Source: a virus
Length of the DNA stretch: 44,344 nt
Virus record (IMG/VR): IMGVR_UViG_3300023301_000023
Location: 1-44,344 of that record
Strand: one strand, 5' to 3'
Below the pieces are notes generated by a model that had not been told where the DNA came from, searched no databases, and saw nothing but the letters and a program-made list of their open reading frames with translations. Positions 14,085-22,888 of the stretch are shown here, one piece after another (the first letter of the stretch is position 1; each line of letters begins with the position of its first letter). Both the position numbers and the translations under genes were made by a program.

Positions 14085-15033
14085 ACATTTTCAAGAACCC
14101 GAATCCCACCGGCTTGACCTTAATGTCTGCTAGTTCCTCGGTGCTAAAATTATTTATATCTTTTCTATTCTTCGGGAATATGATTTCCGCAAGGTCTACG
14201 AATCCCGCTAATTTTTTAATGATACTTTGCTTCGCTTTTTCTCCGGCTGCGTCGTTATCTGTTGCGATAACAATTCGTTTAATACCGGTCATTAGTACAA
14301 GGCGCCTTTGTTCTTCTGTTAACGATGAACCACCCATCGCAACCGCAGACTTTCCATTCTGCCATAATGTCAATGCGTCAATCTCACTTTCTACAACGAA
14401 TACTTCGTCGAATCTTTTTAACTTAACCACAAGCCATAATCCATAAAGGTGATTCTTTATTCTCTGCCCGTGTTCTGCATACCAAAATATTTTGTCCTTA
14501 ACGCTGCGGTGCTTCCAATTTACAAGTCTACCCTTATAATCTACCCAAGGTATAACTATCGACCGTGTGGCGGGGTCATACCCTATTTGAACCGCCCTTT
14601 GTGTTTTGGCGCTAAGTCCTCGGCGTTCCAAGTATGGGTGACTATATGCGAAAGGCTGCAACAATTCCATAGGTAAGAATGTTTTTATCTCCGGTCGAAG
14701 TTTTAACTTCAATCCTAATTTTAAATTTTCGACGTCTGCATAGTCTGACGAATAGGTTTCAAGTATGTATTCCTCGGCTTCATCGTAGGTTTCATTCCTA
14801 AGATACGCCATTAACTTGATGAAGTTTCCCTTGCCCCATTCGTCGCTGACGCTGCCGGAATCAATCCACACGCCGGATTCTAGGTTACACGCAAAGGACG
14901 GGTTCCCCTCGTCCCTAAATGGGGAACAAGCGATTAACTTGTCGCCTGTCCACTTTTCCCTATTCCATGTATATAAACTTAACTCGGTTTCTATATCGAC
15001 CGGAACTTCTTTCCCTCTCAATAAAACACCCAC
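14083..15033 (-). CDS. dnaG: DnaG-type DNA primase
   Basis: A 316-aa compact primase that would make RNA primers for the lagging strand. The N terminus is a CHC2-like zinc-binding remnant (CSPFRDEGNPSFACN ... GNFIKLMAYL), with fewer zinc ligands than the classical CHC2. The Toprim part has VVESEIDAL (catalytic Glu) and ATDNDAAG (D-x-D). The normal C-terminal helicase-interaction domain is missing, so the protein is about half the length of bacterial DnaG. The start is GTG at 15033 with an AAGGGGGAA site. It is the last gene of the initiator-loader-helicase-primase operon. Confidence 0.88.
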   Translation of the reverse strand: MGVLLRGKEVPVDIETELSLYTWNREKWTGDKLIACSPFRDEGNPSFACNLESGVWIDSGSVSDEWGKGNFIKLMAYLRNETYDEAEEYILETYSSDYADVENLKLGLKLKLRPEIKTFLPMELLQPFAYSHPYLERRGLSAKTQRAVQIGYDPATRSIVIPWVDYKGRLVNWKHRSVKDKIFWYAEHGQRIKNHLYGLWLVVKLKRFDEVFVVESEIDALTLWQNGKSAVAMGGSSLTEEQRRLVLMTGIKRIVIATDNDAAGEKAKQSIIKKLAGFVDLAEIIFPKNRKDINNFSTEELADIKVKPVGFGFLKM

Positions 15034-15059
15034 AATAATTCCCCCTTTTGGATAACTCT

Positions 15060-15077
15060 TTGAATATTAACTTTCAA
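15060..15077. repeat. Dispersed 18-bp dyad, copy 3
   Basis: TTGAATATTAACTTTCAA, exact. It fills the gap between the helicase stop (15079) and the primase start, inside an operon where no promoter is seen. Confidence 0.75.
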
Positions 15078-15078
15078 T

Positions 15079-16341
15079 TTAAAACATATCTGACGGTTTC
15101 GGTTCTTGTATATACCCAAGATTAAAATTGCATATTAGGTCTACCACCTCACCAACCCCCGGTTCTCTCGCTTTTCTTATTGCTACCTTTCCGATTCCGT
15201 CGCAAGCGTCGAATGTTAGCACCGTCGCCGCGTCTTGGATTACTGAAATAGTTTCCGAATACTGTTCTAGTGAAGGCGGCTTTACGATTCTAAGACCGGC
15301 TTCGTCCTCTTCCTTATTCTCTTTCTCTGCTGCGCCACCTACTTGATGTATTACTAATCCCGCTACGCCGTACCTTCCGAATAACTGACGTAAATTTCTC
15401 GACGTATTTGTCATTGCGTTACGGTTTCCGTCCTTCCCTCTATGAACCATAAGGTTGAATCCGTCGATAATAACGAACTTAGTATCCGGATACAATGCAA
15501 GGTCGGCTTCTATTACCTCCGGCGTAAGTCCTCCGGGTAAGTCCTCCATGGTTTTAATGATATAACTTGCGTCGTGTACACCCGGTTTGAAGTCCCCTAA
15601 ATATTTTATATAATTGGATTCCTCGGTCGTGAGTTCTCCACGTTTTAACTCGGAATTATTGAAGTGTCCGTCTAACGTTTCGATTCTCGTTTCCTGTTGG
15701 TTCTTGCTTAACTCCGGTGAGTAGTGGAGGACGTCGAAGCCATTTCTCCATGCGTGCTGACCCATATGGGAACCAATCCAAGACTTCCCACGATTCGTAA
15801 ACGCGGTTAACAATATATAGTCGCCCAACTCCATTCCCCCAAGGTGCTTATTAAGTGTTGGGTACGGATACGGTACATATTGGAGGTTCTTCTTTGATTT
15901 CCTAGCGAAATAGTCGGCTTCTCTGTCCTCTCCATTGGTGGCGAAATTGGTACCAACTGAAAAGTCGGTTGATGTGAGTTGAACTATTTTGTCGGCTTCC
16001 GATTTTAGCCATGCTGCGAACTTATCCCCGGTCATTGATTGGAACTTCTGCGCCGCTTCCGTTTGCAGCAACTCATACGATTTACGTTTTGCCGTGTCTT
16101 GCTTTAATCTTGTGATAATTCCCTTCATGGGTTCATTTACATTCGCTTGATACTCGAATCCCTCGAAGTCTGCCACTATGGTTCTATAGTCCGGTAAGCC
16201 GTCGTGGTTTGTGTTGTACTCCATGATGTAATTGAATACCTTGGATTGTGTCGGGAAGTCAATCGCCGATACACCGTATCTATTTAAGTCAATGACCGAA
16301 CCTTCATCAAGTATTTTCGAAATTAATTGTAATTCAACCAT
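15079..16341 (-). CDS. dnaB: DnaB-like replicative helicase
   Basis: A 420-aa RecA-fold hexameric helicase. The N-terminal 110 residues are helical and DnaB-N-like (AIDFPTQSKVFNYIMEY). The ATPase core has Walker A AFTNRGKSWIG (about 200), a base-sensing HYSPELSKNQQETR segment and Walker B KFVIIDGFNLM (about 290). The C-terminal GLVIHQVG and FDACDGIGKVAIRKAREP match the DnaB arginine-finger region. It would unwind phage DNA together with the loader and primase on either side. ATG with GAGGGGGAT; the gap to the upstream loader gene is 1 nt. Confidence 0.92.
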   Translation of the reverse strand: MVELQLISKILDEGSVIDLNRYGVSAIDFPTQSKVFNYIMEYNTNHDGLPDYRTIVADFEGFEYQANVNEPMKGIITRLKQDTAKRKSYELLQTEAAQKFQSMTGDKFAAWLKSEADKIVQLTSTDFSVGTNFATNGEDREADYFARKSKKNLQYVPYPYPTLNKHLGGMELGDYILLTAFTNRGKSWIGSHMGQHAWRNGFDVLHYSPELSKNQQETRIETLDGHFNNSELKRGELTTEESNYIKYLGDFKPGVHDASYIIKTMEDLPGGLTPEVIEADLALYPDTKFVIIDGFNLMVHRGKDGNRNAMTNTSRNLRQLFGRYGVAGLVIHQVGGAAEKENKEEDEAGLRIVKPPSLEQYSETISVIQDAATVLTFDACDGIGKVAIRKAREPGVGEVVDLICNFNLGYIQEPKPSDMF

Positions 16342-16342
16342 A

Positions 16343-17107
16343 TTAAATCCCCCTCTTTCTGTGGTCTACGCCACCAAACGAAACCGGAATCGTTGCGCCC
16401 TCTATTCGTGAAGCGATACGGTCGTCTAATATTGTTACTAGGTCGTCAATAGGTACGTTTGACGTGAATATTGTTGCTAACATTTCATTGTTGCGGTCGT
16501 CTATTACCTCATAGAACTCGGACTTGAACGCTTCGGTAGCGTCCCGAACTCCTATGTCGTCCATTACTAACAATGGAACTTTACTCATTAAATCTTTTAA
16601 TTTATAATAGTTAATCGCTGCGGTATCCTTTAGCGCCAACGTGCCACGGAACATCGAATTGAATGTGTTTTGGAACTTACTAACATTCATAAATAATGCC
16701 GGTACATCGTCAAGTCGTGCTTCCTTTTTAACGTCTTGGATAACTCGGGCCGCTATGTACTCATTAATTATTATTGCGGCTGCGGTCGTTTTTCCGTTCC
16801 CACAACCCTTCCGATTCGTTTCGCTTGGTGTCCCGTGAAGGTACAATCCGACGCCCTCGTTAACTTGGGCCACTAGGTCACTAATATATAAGTTCAGCTT
16901 ACGGAACGCCCTCGGATTGGATTCCTCTATCGGTAGGTCTTTCATTAACTTGTTAGCGAATAACTTGGGAATACCGGCAAGACCTAACGCCCCGCCGTTC
17001 CCTTTCTCTCCATGTAACTTAATGTAGGGGAAACATAGTTCGCCACATTGCGGCGTACCCGCCTTTTTACATTTTGAAGATAGTAAGCATTTGTTTTCAT
17101 ATGTCAT
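16343..17107 (-). CDS. dnaC: DnaC-like helicase loader ATPase
   Basis: A 254-aa AAA+ ATPase that should load the DnaB-like helicase at the origin. Walker A is GCGNGKTTAA (about 100), Walker B LLVMDDIG (about 178), and sensor I is likely ATIFTSNVP. The first 30 residues hold five cysteines (CLLSSKCKKAGTPQCGELC and Cys7), an unusual possible zinc finger that may contact the initiator or primase. ATG with TAGGGGG. It lies between the initiator and the helicase with gaps of 12 and 1 nt. Confidence 0.88.
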   Translation of the reverse strand: MTYENKCLLSSKCKKAGTPQCGELCFPYIKLHGEKGNGGALGLAGIPKLFANKLMKDLPIEESNPRAFRKLNLYISDLVAQVNEGVGLYLHGTPSETNRKGCGNGKTTAAAIIINEYIAARVIQDVKKEARLDDVPALFMNVSKFQNTFNSMFRGTLALKDTAAINYYKLKDLMSKVPLLVMDDIGVRDATEAFKSEFYEVIDDRNNEMLATIFTSNVPIDDLVTILDDRIASRIEGATIPVSFGGVDHRKRGI

Positions 17108-17119
17108 ACGGTTAACCCC

Positions 17120-17983
17120 CTATTTCCTTTTAAAACTCTTAAACTGTGCTTCGTCCTCTGCAATCTCTCTTTGTAGCTGCGCTTCCTCGTCCTCTGTGCG
17201 TACTGTTGCGCCGCCTGTTTTCTTGTGGTCGAATACTGAATCAACCCCGCCGGCTGCGTCTTCTCGTTCTTCCTCTGCCTTTGCTGCTGCCTGTGCCTTT
17301 GCGATTCTTTCGTCCTCGTCCTTGGTGTCGGTGCTTTCTGCATTTGCTATATCAATACATTTAGGAAATACCCACGTCACAAAGTTCCACAATGTAGGGG
17401 CTTCGAATCCGGGCTTCTTAAAAATCTCGTCGTACCTCATAACTAATATATCAATGGCACTAAATACAAGGTCTTTATCTGCATAAACTGAAACAACCTT
17501 TTGAGTTATTAACTTTGTAAACTGCGCCCAAGCCGCTTTCGGCATTGGATATTCATACGAATACTTCTCAAAATATAACCTTCTGAATCGTGATATTACG
17601 TCCCCGGCTTTGTACCCCAGTGCCTTCGCTTCCCTCTCCTGTGCTTCTGCCGTTACTGCTTCCGCTATATTGTCAACGGTTGGGTATACTGTGTAATGGC
17701 TATAGTAAAACGCATTTGCTTGCGATTTCTTTTTCGATACTAGTAAGATTGAGTCGCCCGAAGGTGTTCTGTAGGTTAACAATTTATCAATATATTTCTT
17801 AACGCTACGTTCTCCGACCCCCGCCGTGTCTGCAAGTGTTGCTTGTGTAGGATAACAACAACCCTTACTGTCGACATATGTTCCCAATACCATAAATACT
17901 TTGAAACTGTTACCGTCTAAATTAGTCAACATTCCTTCGCCTATTAACTCCGTCGTAGTCTGTAAAAATAAATCAAGATTCAT
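17120..17983 (-). CDS. Replication initiator / DnaD-type protein with HTH
   Basis: A 287-aa protein. Residues 10-100 are a winged-helix DNA-binding domain of the HTH_36 kind (FKVFMVLGTYVDSKGCCYPTQATLA... VKKYIDKLL). The middle (YLEKYS..MPKAAWAQFTKLI) is helical and the tail is an Ala/Glu-rich, probably disordered segment. Such genes directly before a helicase loader are usually phage replication initiators. A longer version starting at 18001 exists, but the GGAGG site lies between that ATG and the one at 17983, so I use 17983. Promoter F is 158 bp upstream. The origin it binds may lie inside this gene or at 12,261-12,332. Confidence 0.8.
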   Translation of the reverse strand: MNLDLFLQTTTELIGEGMLTNLDGNSFKVFMVLGTYVDSKGCCYPTQATLADTAGVGERSVKKYIDKLLTYRTPSGDSILLVSKKKSQANAFYYSHYTVYPTVDNIAEAVTAEAQEREAKALGYKAGDVISRFRRLYFEKYSYEYPMPKAAWAQFTKLITQKVVSVYADKDLVFSAIDILVMRYDEIFKKPGFEAPTLWNFVTWVFPKCIDIANAESTDTKDEDERIAKAQAAAKAEEEREDAAGGVDSVFDHKKTGGATVRTEDEEAQLQREIAEDEAQFKSFKRK

Positions 17984-18140
17984 AATAGTTAATACCTCCA
18001 TCGTTTTAATATCGCTTGTGGCATATAGACCGACCGCAACTTATGTCACTACTCTTTAAGTTCTTTAATAATAAATAAGGTTAGATATATAAAGACAAGA
18101 CTTTGTAGGCAACCTCTGCGTACTATCTAAATGCAATATG

Positions 18141-18181
18141 CGTATGATATATAATGTCGTCGCATATTATTATTGTTTCGG
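18141..18181 (-). promoter_or_regulatory. ECF-like phage promoter F (replication operon)
   Basis: Minus strand: CCGAAACA (18181-18174), 14 bases, CGACATTATATATCATACG (from 18159). It is the only site with a spacer of 14 rather than 15. It lies just behind the holin terminator and in front of initiator-loader-helicase-primase. Confidence 0.6.
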
Positions 18182-18201
18182 TATGGCGTATAATCTTTTA
18201 T

Positions 18202-18237
18202 AAAAAAAGAACGCCCTCGGTATCACCCGAAGACGTT
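18202..18237 (-). terminator. Terminator after holin genes
   Basis: Minus-strand 11-bp stem AACGUCUUCGG / CCGAGGGCGUU, 6-nt loop, then CUUUUUUUA. It marks the end of the structural/lysis transcript. Confidence 0.85.
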
Positions 18238-18245
18238 TGTGTGTT

Positions 18246-18479
18246 CTATTTCCTTTTAGCAACCTTTGTTATATCGAATAACCCGGCCGCACTTAATCCT
18301 AATAATACCCCTTTAAATAATGTCAATTGGATTGTAGCTTCCGGAACGATGAACACCGCCCCAAGCATTCCGGTACCTAATGAAACCAACGGTATAAACT
18401 TTTTAGGAACTCCCACACGTTTTAATACTTCGTTAATTGATAGGATTGCCGCAACAATTATTGGTAATGAATATGTCAT
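18246..18479 (-). CDS. Holin (multi-TM)
   Basis: A 77-aa membrane protein with two to three hydrophobic helices: about 4-18, 29-47 (IPLVSLGTGMLGAVFIV) and 53-68 (LFKGVLLGLSAAGLF). It has a KVAKRK basic C-terminal end. Size and topology fit phage holins that open the membrane for the endolysin. ATG with AAGGGGG. It follows the BhlA-like gene by 14 nt and ends at a strong terminator. Confidence 0.75.
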   Translation of the reverse strand: MTYSLPIIVAAILSINEVLKRVGVPKKFIPLVSLGTGMLGAVFIVPEATIQLTLFKGVLLGLSAAGLFDITKVAKRK

Positions 18480-18493
18480 ATAATAACCCCCTT

Positions 18494-18751
18494 TTATTTA
18501 TCTTCGTCTTTTGCCTTTTTAGCAACGGCCACTTTGATGTAGTCGACGTCTTCGGTAAGTCTGCCGTACTGTGCCGCTAGTTTCTCGAAATTCTTTGATA
18601 TATCGTTAATGAAAGTGATAAGCTTATCCTCTCGAAGTTTTGATTCGTCCCTCGACGTCTTGTTCTCCCTCAACTGATACATAAATAGGAATATAAATAG
18701 TGCTGCCCATATTCCTTGTGTGTTTGCCATTTCGACTAATGTGCTTTCCAC
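18494..18751 (-). CDS. BhlA/UviB-type holin
   Basis: An 85-aa protein with one N-terminal transmembrane helix (about 12-27, GIWAALFIFLFMYQL) followed by a charged helical domain (ENKTSRDESKLREDKLI ... KKAKDEDK). This is the BhlA/UviB pattern known from Bacillus and Clostridium phages. The start is GTG at 18751 with AAGGGGG 7 nt away. It probably acts with the multi-TM holin next to it. The lysin itself is not here but 12 kb downstream. Confidence 0.85.
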   Translation of the reverse strand: MESTLVEMANTQGIWAALFIFLFMYQLRENKTSRDESKLREDKLITFINDISKNFEKLAAQYGRLTEDVDYIKVAVAKKAKDEDK

Positions 18752-18775
18752 TTCATCGCCCCCTTGTTTAAATTA

Positions 18776-21652
18776 TTATGTCGGTGGAACCACGTCCGGA
18801 ACTCTCGGAAATAACTTCGGGTCCTCCTGTCCTAATACCCATAAGCCAAGGCCCTTCGCCCCATAGTCGTCGACCGCAATGTTCATTAATGTGTTGAATG
18901 TGTCCGCGTCACCTACATATGCAATCGAACACCCTTCGGCGTCACCGACGTATATGTTTGCGAACCATAGCCCCGCGTCAATTAATTTTATTTTAATGTC
19001 TGCGGCACCTTGGAACCCCGGGATATTTATTAATTGGAATTGATAGTCTAGCGAAACCCCCGAAGTGTCCGTCCTTGTGTTTGGTTCATTAAGTCCGGAG
19101 TATATCAAATAACCCCATTTGTCATAGGAATATCCGGGCCGTTCTAATTCACCAAAGTGAAAAGTCTGCCCTCCAACCTCAACGTCGAACTTCTCCATCG
19201 GTTCCCATCTGTCGGTCGATGATATGCCCAAGACGTAAACTCTGACTTTTGAATCATTCGCATATATACCACAAGCGCCGCCGGCGGTTCTTGACAATGT
19301 AAGCGGTGTACTTCCGAATACCTGTTTTAAGCCGCCATTTGCACCCATGTAGAAGTAACCTTTTCCCTCGTGCATTATTACCTTTAGACTAAGACGGTCG
19401 CCCACAACCACGGAATCGCTTAAACTCTCGGTCGCTAATACTGTCACGTCCGGATATGGATTTTCTAATAATAAATCGACCTCACGGGTTACAAAATTAA
19501 TAGAAAAGACGTACCCATTGCCCGCGCCGGTAGACCCGAAACGGATTCCCACCTTGGTTCCTTCCTCAACCAATACGTCCGCGGTTACTTGGACGTTACC
19601 ATTAAACATATGATTGAATATAAGTTGACCGCTGCCGTTTAATGCTGCGGGGTCTGTATAATCAAAGTACGCGTATCCGGTGTAATCGTAGGTGTCTATG
19701 TGTGGCGACCAATGGCCCCGTGAAAAGCCGTCGGTGTAACTCCTAACACATTGACCGTCCAAGTATGTCGAACCATTCGAAATGTATGTTCCTTCCGTCC
19801 TATAATATGAGGTATCTTCTAACGACGGATTAACGTCCACATAATGCGAATACCTATCTTCCCATAGAATAACGGGCCGCGCTTCCTGTCGTAGTATCTC
19901 GGTGGATATTACTAGCGTTTCGGGAATAGCAACGTCGACCTTGTCCTTGTTCTTAAATGGTTTTATATTGACCGGAAGGGTAATGTCCCCGCCGCGAAGA
20001 TTTTCATTGAATCCACCGCATATTACGAACCCGTAAATCTGCGTGCCGTAGTCGCCTAACTCGCCATTAATAGTAATATTGCAGCCGTCTGCGTCGAACG
20101 TATGTGGCCCCAAGTCATACCAATGGGAAGCCTTAAACATATATGGATAGTAGTCCGGAAGACTTTGTCCGCCTAATGTAAACCCTACCCCGTCAATATT
20201 GCCACCTAACGTCGATTGACTATATCCGGGAAACGATACAAGGGCAACAACTCGGAACGTTCCTACCCCCGGATTAACGCCATATATTAGACTTCCTTCG
20301 GTTTCGTCCTCAAGTGTGCAAGTACCGTCTACATCGTTCACAAGATAATCAACCCTATCGCATTGGTTCCCCGCGAATGATGTTAAAACACCGTTAACGT
20401 TTCGGTTGACCGGGTTGGGCGCTGCTGACACTTTTCCCGAGGACGAACTCACGCTTTTAACTATTTGCCTTATATCCGTGAAGCTGCTTTGCTGCGTTTT
20501 CGAATATGATGTAATATAATTCTTTGCGTTATATGTTCCGTGGGCTGCCGTTTCCTCCACGATTTGTCCATACTGTGCGCCCCTAAAATCATAAACATGG
20601 GGAAGCAATAATTGATTCTTAGATAGTGGGTCTTCGAATCCGCTTTGCATTAAGAACTCTTGATTCTCATATATGATGGTTACCCCGTCTATACCGTAAT
20701 GGTAGTGGCGCCTTAATCCGTTTTCCCACTCCAATAAATTACGGAATGTAACGGAAGAACCGTGCAAGTTGTCCGGGTCGCTAATTCCCCAACGATTGCC
20801 ATAACCGGCGCACCCTAAGAATACTTTGTCTATGGTAAGAACTGCTGCGGGATTATTCGCCTTGTCGAAACAATTCGAAGCCCAAGCTGCCACGTCATTA
20901 AACCACCACGTCGGAGTTGACGCCCCCGGCGCTGAACCGCCCCAAGCGAAGTCATAACTCATTAATTGTATTTCGTCTATTAGGGCGGCGCCTGTGTCGT
21001 CTGTGCTTATAGCGAATAACTCATAATTATGGAATCTGTAATAATAAGGTATTTGAACGCCCCACATTGCGAACGAATTTATTCTAAGTTTTAAATCCCT
21101 CGGAGTGCATAGGTCACGTTTTAATAACTTTAAAAACTCGACGTACTTCTCGTCATAAGCCACGGTGGTGACTACTCCGGACAAGGTGGCTTCGACGTCC
21201 ATTTCGATTCCTTCCCATTGTAGCGGAACCGATTCGGGTATGTATCCGTTGATAACTCTTGACATTGCATATAAGTCGAATATCTTTCCCATTTCATAAA
21301 TAAATTGTCGTTGTGGGTACCTACCCTCTGCATTGATTACGTCGTTATCAAGGAACGGCTGAACCTTCCCCCACCCGAAACATACTGCTTGCATATACCA
21401 CTCAATGTCCGGGTATTTTATATTATCCCTTTCATTCTCAAACTTCATATACATTCCTGTGTGCGTTCCATCGGCGTTAAAATATAGGGCGCTTTCACCC
21501 CATGAATAATTATAGACTTTACCTTCTGCCGTGACCCCGAACTCGTGTAACCCTATCGAATAAATCTTATGTGAGAATTGTTCTAAGTCTTTATTGTATG
21601 CGGCGCTTCCCGCATTTAAAGACCAAGTCAATATTTTTCTATCATCTGACAT
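18776..21652 (-). CDS. Tail fibre / receptor-binding protein with GH18-like hydrolase domain
   Basis: A 958-aa protein. Residues 1 to about 390 resemble a family 18 glycoside hydrolase barrel. WEGIEMDVEA (Asp152, Glu154) is the DxxDxDxE-type catalytic strand with the first Asp replaced. IQLMSYDFAWGG (Tyr233, Asp234) and DKVFLGCAGYGNRWG are the usual later strands, closest in style to the YaaH/spore-lytic group. Residues about 440-900 are beta-rich and lectin-like, and the C terminus is AYVGDADTF... . It would let the virion cut a GlcNAc-containing wall or capsule polymer. ATG with AAGGAGG. It is the last morphogenesis gene before the holins. Enzyme activity is not certain because one acidic motif position is changed. 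Confidence 0.75.
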   Translation of the reverse strand: MSDDRKILTWSLNAGSAAYNKDLEQFSHKIYSIGLHEFGVTAEGKVYNYSWGESALYFNADGTHTGMYMKFENERDNIKYPDIEWYMQAVCFGWGKVQPFLDNDVINAEGRYPQRQFIYEMGKIFDLYAMSRVINGYIPESVPLQWEGIEMDVEATLSGVVTTVAYDEKYVEFLKLLKRDLCTPRDLKLRINSFAMWGVQIPYYYRFHNYELFAISTDDTGAALIDEIQLMSYDFAWGGSAPGASTPTWWFNDVAAWASNCFDKANNPAAVLTIDKVFLGCAGYGNRWGISDPDNLHGSSVTFRNLLEWENGLRRHYHYGIDGVTIIYENQEFLMQSGFEDPLSKNQLLLPHVYDFRGAQYGQIVEETAAHGTYNAKNYITSYSKTQQSSFTDIRQIVKSVSSSSGKVSAAPNPVNRNVNGVLTSFAGNQCDRVDYLVNDVDGTCTLEDETEGSLIYGVNPGVGTFRVVALVSFPGYSQSTLGGNIDGVGFTLGGQSLPDYYPYMFKASHWYDLGPHTFDADGCNITINGELGDYGTQIYGFVICGGFNENLRGGDITLPVNIKPFKNKDKVDVAIPETLVISTEILRQEARPVILWEDRYSHYVDVNPSLEDTSYYRTEGTYISNGSTYLDGQCVRSYTDGFSRGHWSPHIDTYDYTGYAYFDYTDPAALNGSGQLIFNHMFNGNVQVTADVLVEEGTKVGIRFGSTGAGNGYVFSINFVTREVDLLLENPYPDVTVLATESLSDSVVVGDRLSLKVIMHEGKGYFYMGANGGLKQVFGSTPLTLSRTAGGACGIYANDSKVRVYVLGISSTDRWEPMEKFDVEVGGQTFHFGELERPGYSYDKWGYLIYSGLNEPNTRTDTSGVSLDYQFQLINIPGFQGAADIKIKLIDAGLWFANIYVGDAEGCSIAYVGDADTFNTLMNIAVDDYGAKGLGLWVLGQEDPKLFPRVPDVVPPT

Positions 21653-21668
21653 ATAGTGAACCTCCTTC

Positions 21669-21686
21669 TTGAAAGTTAATATTCAA
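21669..21686. repeat. Dispersed 18-bp dyad, copy 4
   Basis: TTGAAAGTTAATATTCAA, exact. It lies 17 bp upstream of the GH18 gene start. The adjoining AT-rich gap (to 21,740) has two more TTAACTA-like repeats (TAGTTAA on the plus strand). Confidence 0.75.
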
Positions 21687-21749
21687 TTAAATTCTAGTTA
21701 AATTTTATTTAATTCTAATTAAGTATTAGTTAAATTTGACCGGTGAAAT

Positions 21750-21778
21750 CGTTCGTCTTTTATGTGATAACACGAACG
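21750..21778. repeat. Inverted repeat after receptor-binding gene
   Basis: Perfect 7-bp arms CGTTCGT (21750-21756) and ACGAACG (21772-21778) separated by 15 bases, 8 bp past the stop at 21787. No U-tract follows, so it is a weak terminator or a protein-binding site. Confidence 0.45.
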
Positions 21779-21786
21779 TTCAACCC

Positions 21787-22671
21787 TTATATTCTCGAAC
21801 GTCCGTAAGTCCATTGCATAAATTCGGCGGTTCCATAAAATCCAATCCCGACGTCTTTTAAATATGCTATACCCCCGGAAGTGTACGCTATTTTATAGAA
21901 CTCAATTCGAAACTTTGCCGAACCGCTTGGGGCAAGTAGGAAACGCCTTCGCCCTATATAGAACGGGTTATTATTAATATTGACGAATCGTTCGCCCGCA
22001 AGTGGAATAGGTGTACCGTCAACCTCTGCAATTATCGTCGACGCGTGGATTTTTATTTCCGTGTCGGCTGCTGCGCCATCAACCCAAAATTCCCTTGTAT
22101 ACTTATAATGTAGCGGGTGGTTATTAAACAATGATTGGATACCCGAATCGTCCGGGTTGTCCTCCATAATTTTATCGTAAACTCTGCCGCCGGGTTCCAA
22201 CAATACGCCGGACGCCGTGCTTATTCTGCATAGGTCGAAGTCGTCCTTTGGGTATATCGTAAAGTCAACGCCCGCCGGTAGAATCTCGACGTCCCAATCG
22301 TCCGGGTAATAGTTGGGTAGTGTAATAACTTGGTGTCCTCGGCCCATTATGTTATAACATCGTGTATCTAGGTTTAACGTTTGTGCTGCGCTGCCTTCCT
22401 CGACATAGGGGTCATTGACCGGAAGTGTCGACGTTTCATCACTTATATTAGTTTGTCGTTTAAGCATTTCTCGCGTGTTAGGAACCCACCCGGTTAATGT
22501 GTCCCCGGGTTGGAACTGCATATCTGTAAAGTAGAACGGTGCGTCGTTGTTGTCCTCATCACGGCTGACCGTATCATCGACACATAATACTAGGTCTAAA
22601 AATTCTACTTGTTTGGTATCGTCTGACGGATTGACGGTTCCATAATATCTCTTATAATCCTTATTAGGCAT
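21787..22671 (-). CDS. Putative baseplate / tail adhesin protein
   Basis: A 294-aa beta-rich protein with no known catalytic motif. The N terminus (VEFLDLVLCVDD ... FYFTDMQFQPGD) is similar to the 69-aa protein encoded just upstream (VDYIDVSLEM ... IYLTDVMFQGG), suggesting a duplicated domain. Typical tail features follow (INNNPFYIGRRRFLLAPSGS). The frame is open to a GTG at 22731. I choose the ATG at 22671 because it has GGAG 8 nt upstream and overlaps the previous stop in a coupled ATGCCTAA. Position after Tal and before the GH18 fibre suggests a baseplate part. Confidence 0.6.
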   Translation of the reverse strand: MPNKDYKRYYGTVNPSDDTKQVEFLDLVLCVDDTVSRDEDNNDAPFYFTDMQFQPGDTLTGWVPNTREMLKRQTNISDETSTLPVNDPYVEEGSAAQTLNLDTRCYNIMGRGHQVITLPNYYPDDWDVEILPAGVDFTIYPKDDFDLCRISTASGVLLEPGGRVYDKIMEDNPDDSGIQSLFNNHPLHYKYTREFWVDGAAADTEIKIHASTIIAEVDGTPIPLAGERFVNINNNPFYIGRRRFLLAPSGSAKFRIEFYKIAYTSGGIAYLKDVGIGFYGTAEFMQWTYGRSRI

Positions 22672-22873
22672 TGTCGAAACTCCATCGTATTTCCGAAACA
22701 TGGCCCACCCATGAACAAGGTATTCCGCCACCTTGGAACATTACATCGGTAAGGTATATCGTTCCGGTATAATCTATCATTTCAAGCGACACGTCTATAT
22801 AGTCGACCTTCTTCGACGTGTCTGCTGCTACTACTTTACTTAATATGCTGAATGAAGAACTATTCACCGCCAT
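22664..22873 (-). CDS. Small tail-associated protein
   Basis: A 69-aa protein (MAVNSSSFSILSKVV start, ending VSEIRWSFDNA). Its middle resembles residues of the following 294-aa protein, so it may be a split or duplicated version of the same domain. ATG with AAGGGGG. It sits between the Tal-like gene and the baseplate gene and is translationally coupled to the latter. No family is recognised. Confidence 0.6.
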   Translation of the reverse strand: MAVNSSSFSILSKVVAADTSKKVDYIDVSLEMIDYTGTIYLTDVMFQGGGIPCSWVGHVSEIRWSFDNA

Positions 22874-22888
22874 ATTATCGCCCCCTTT

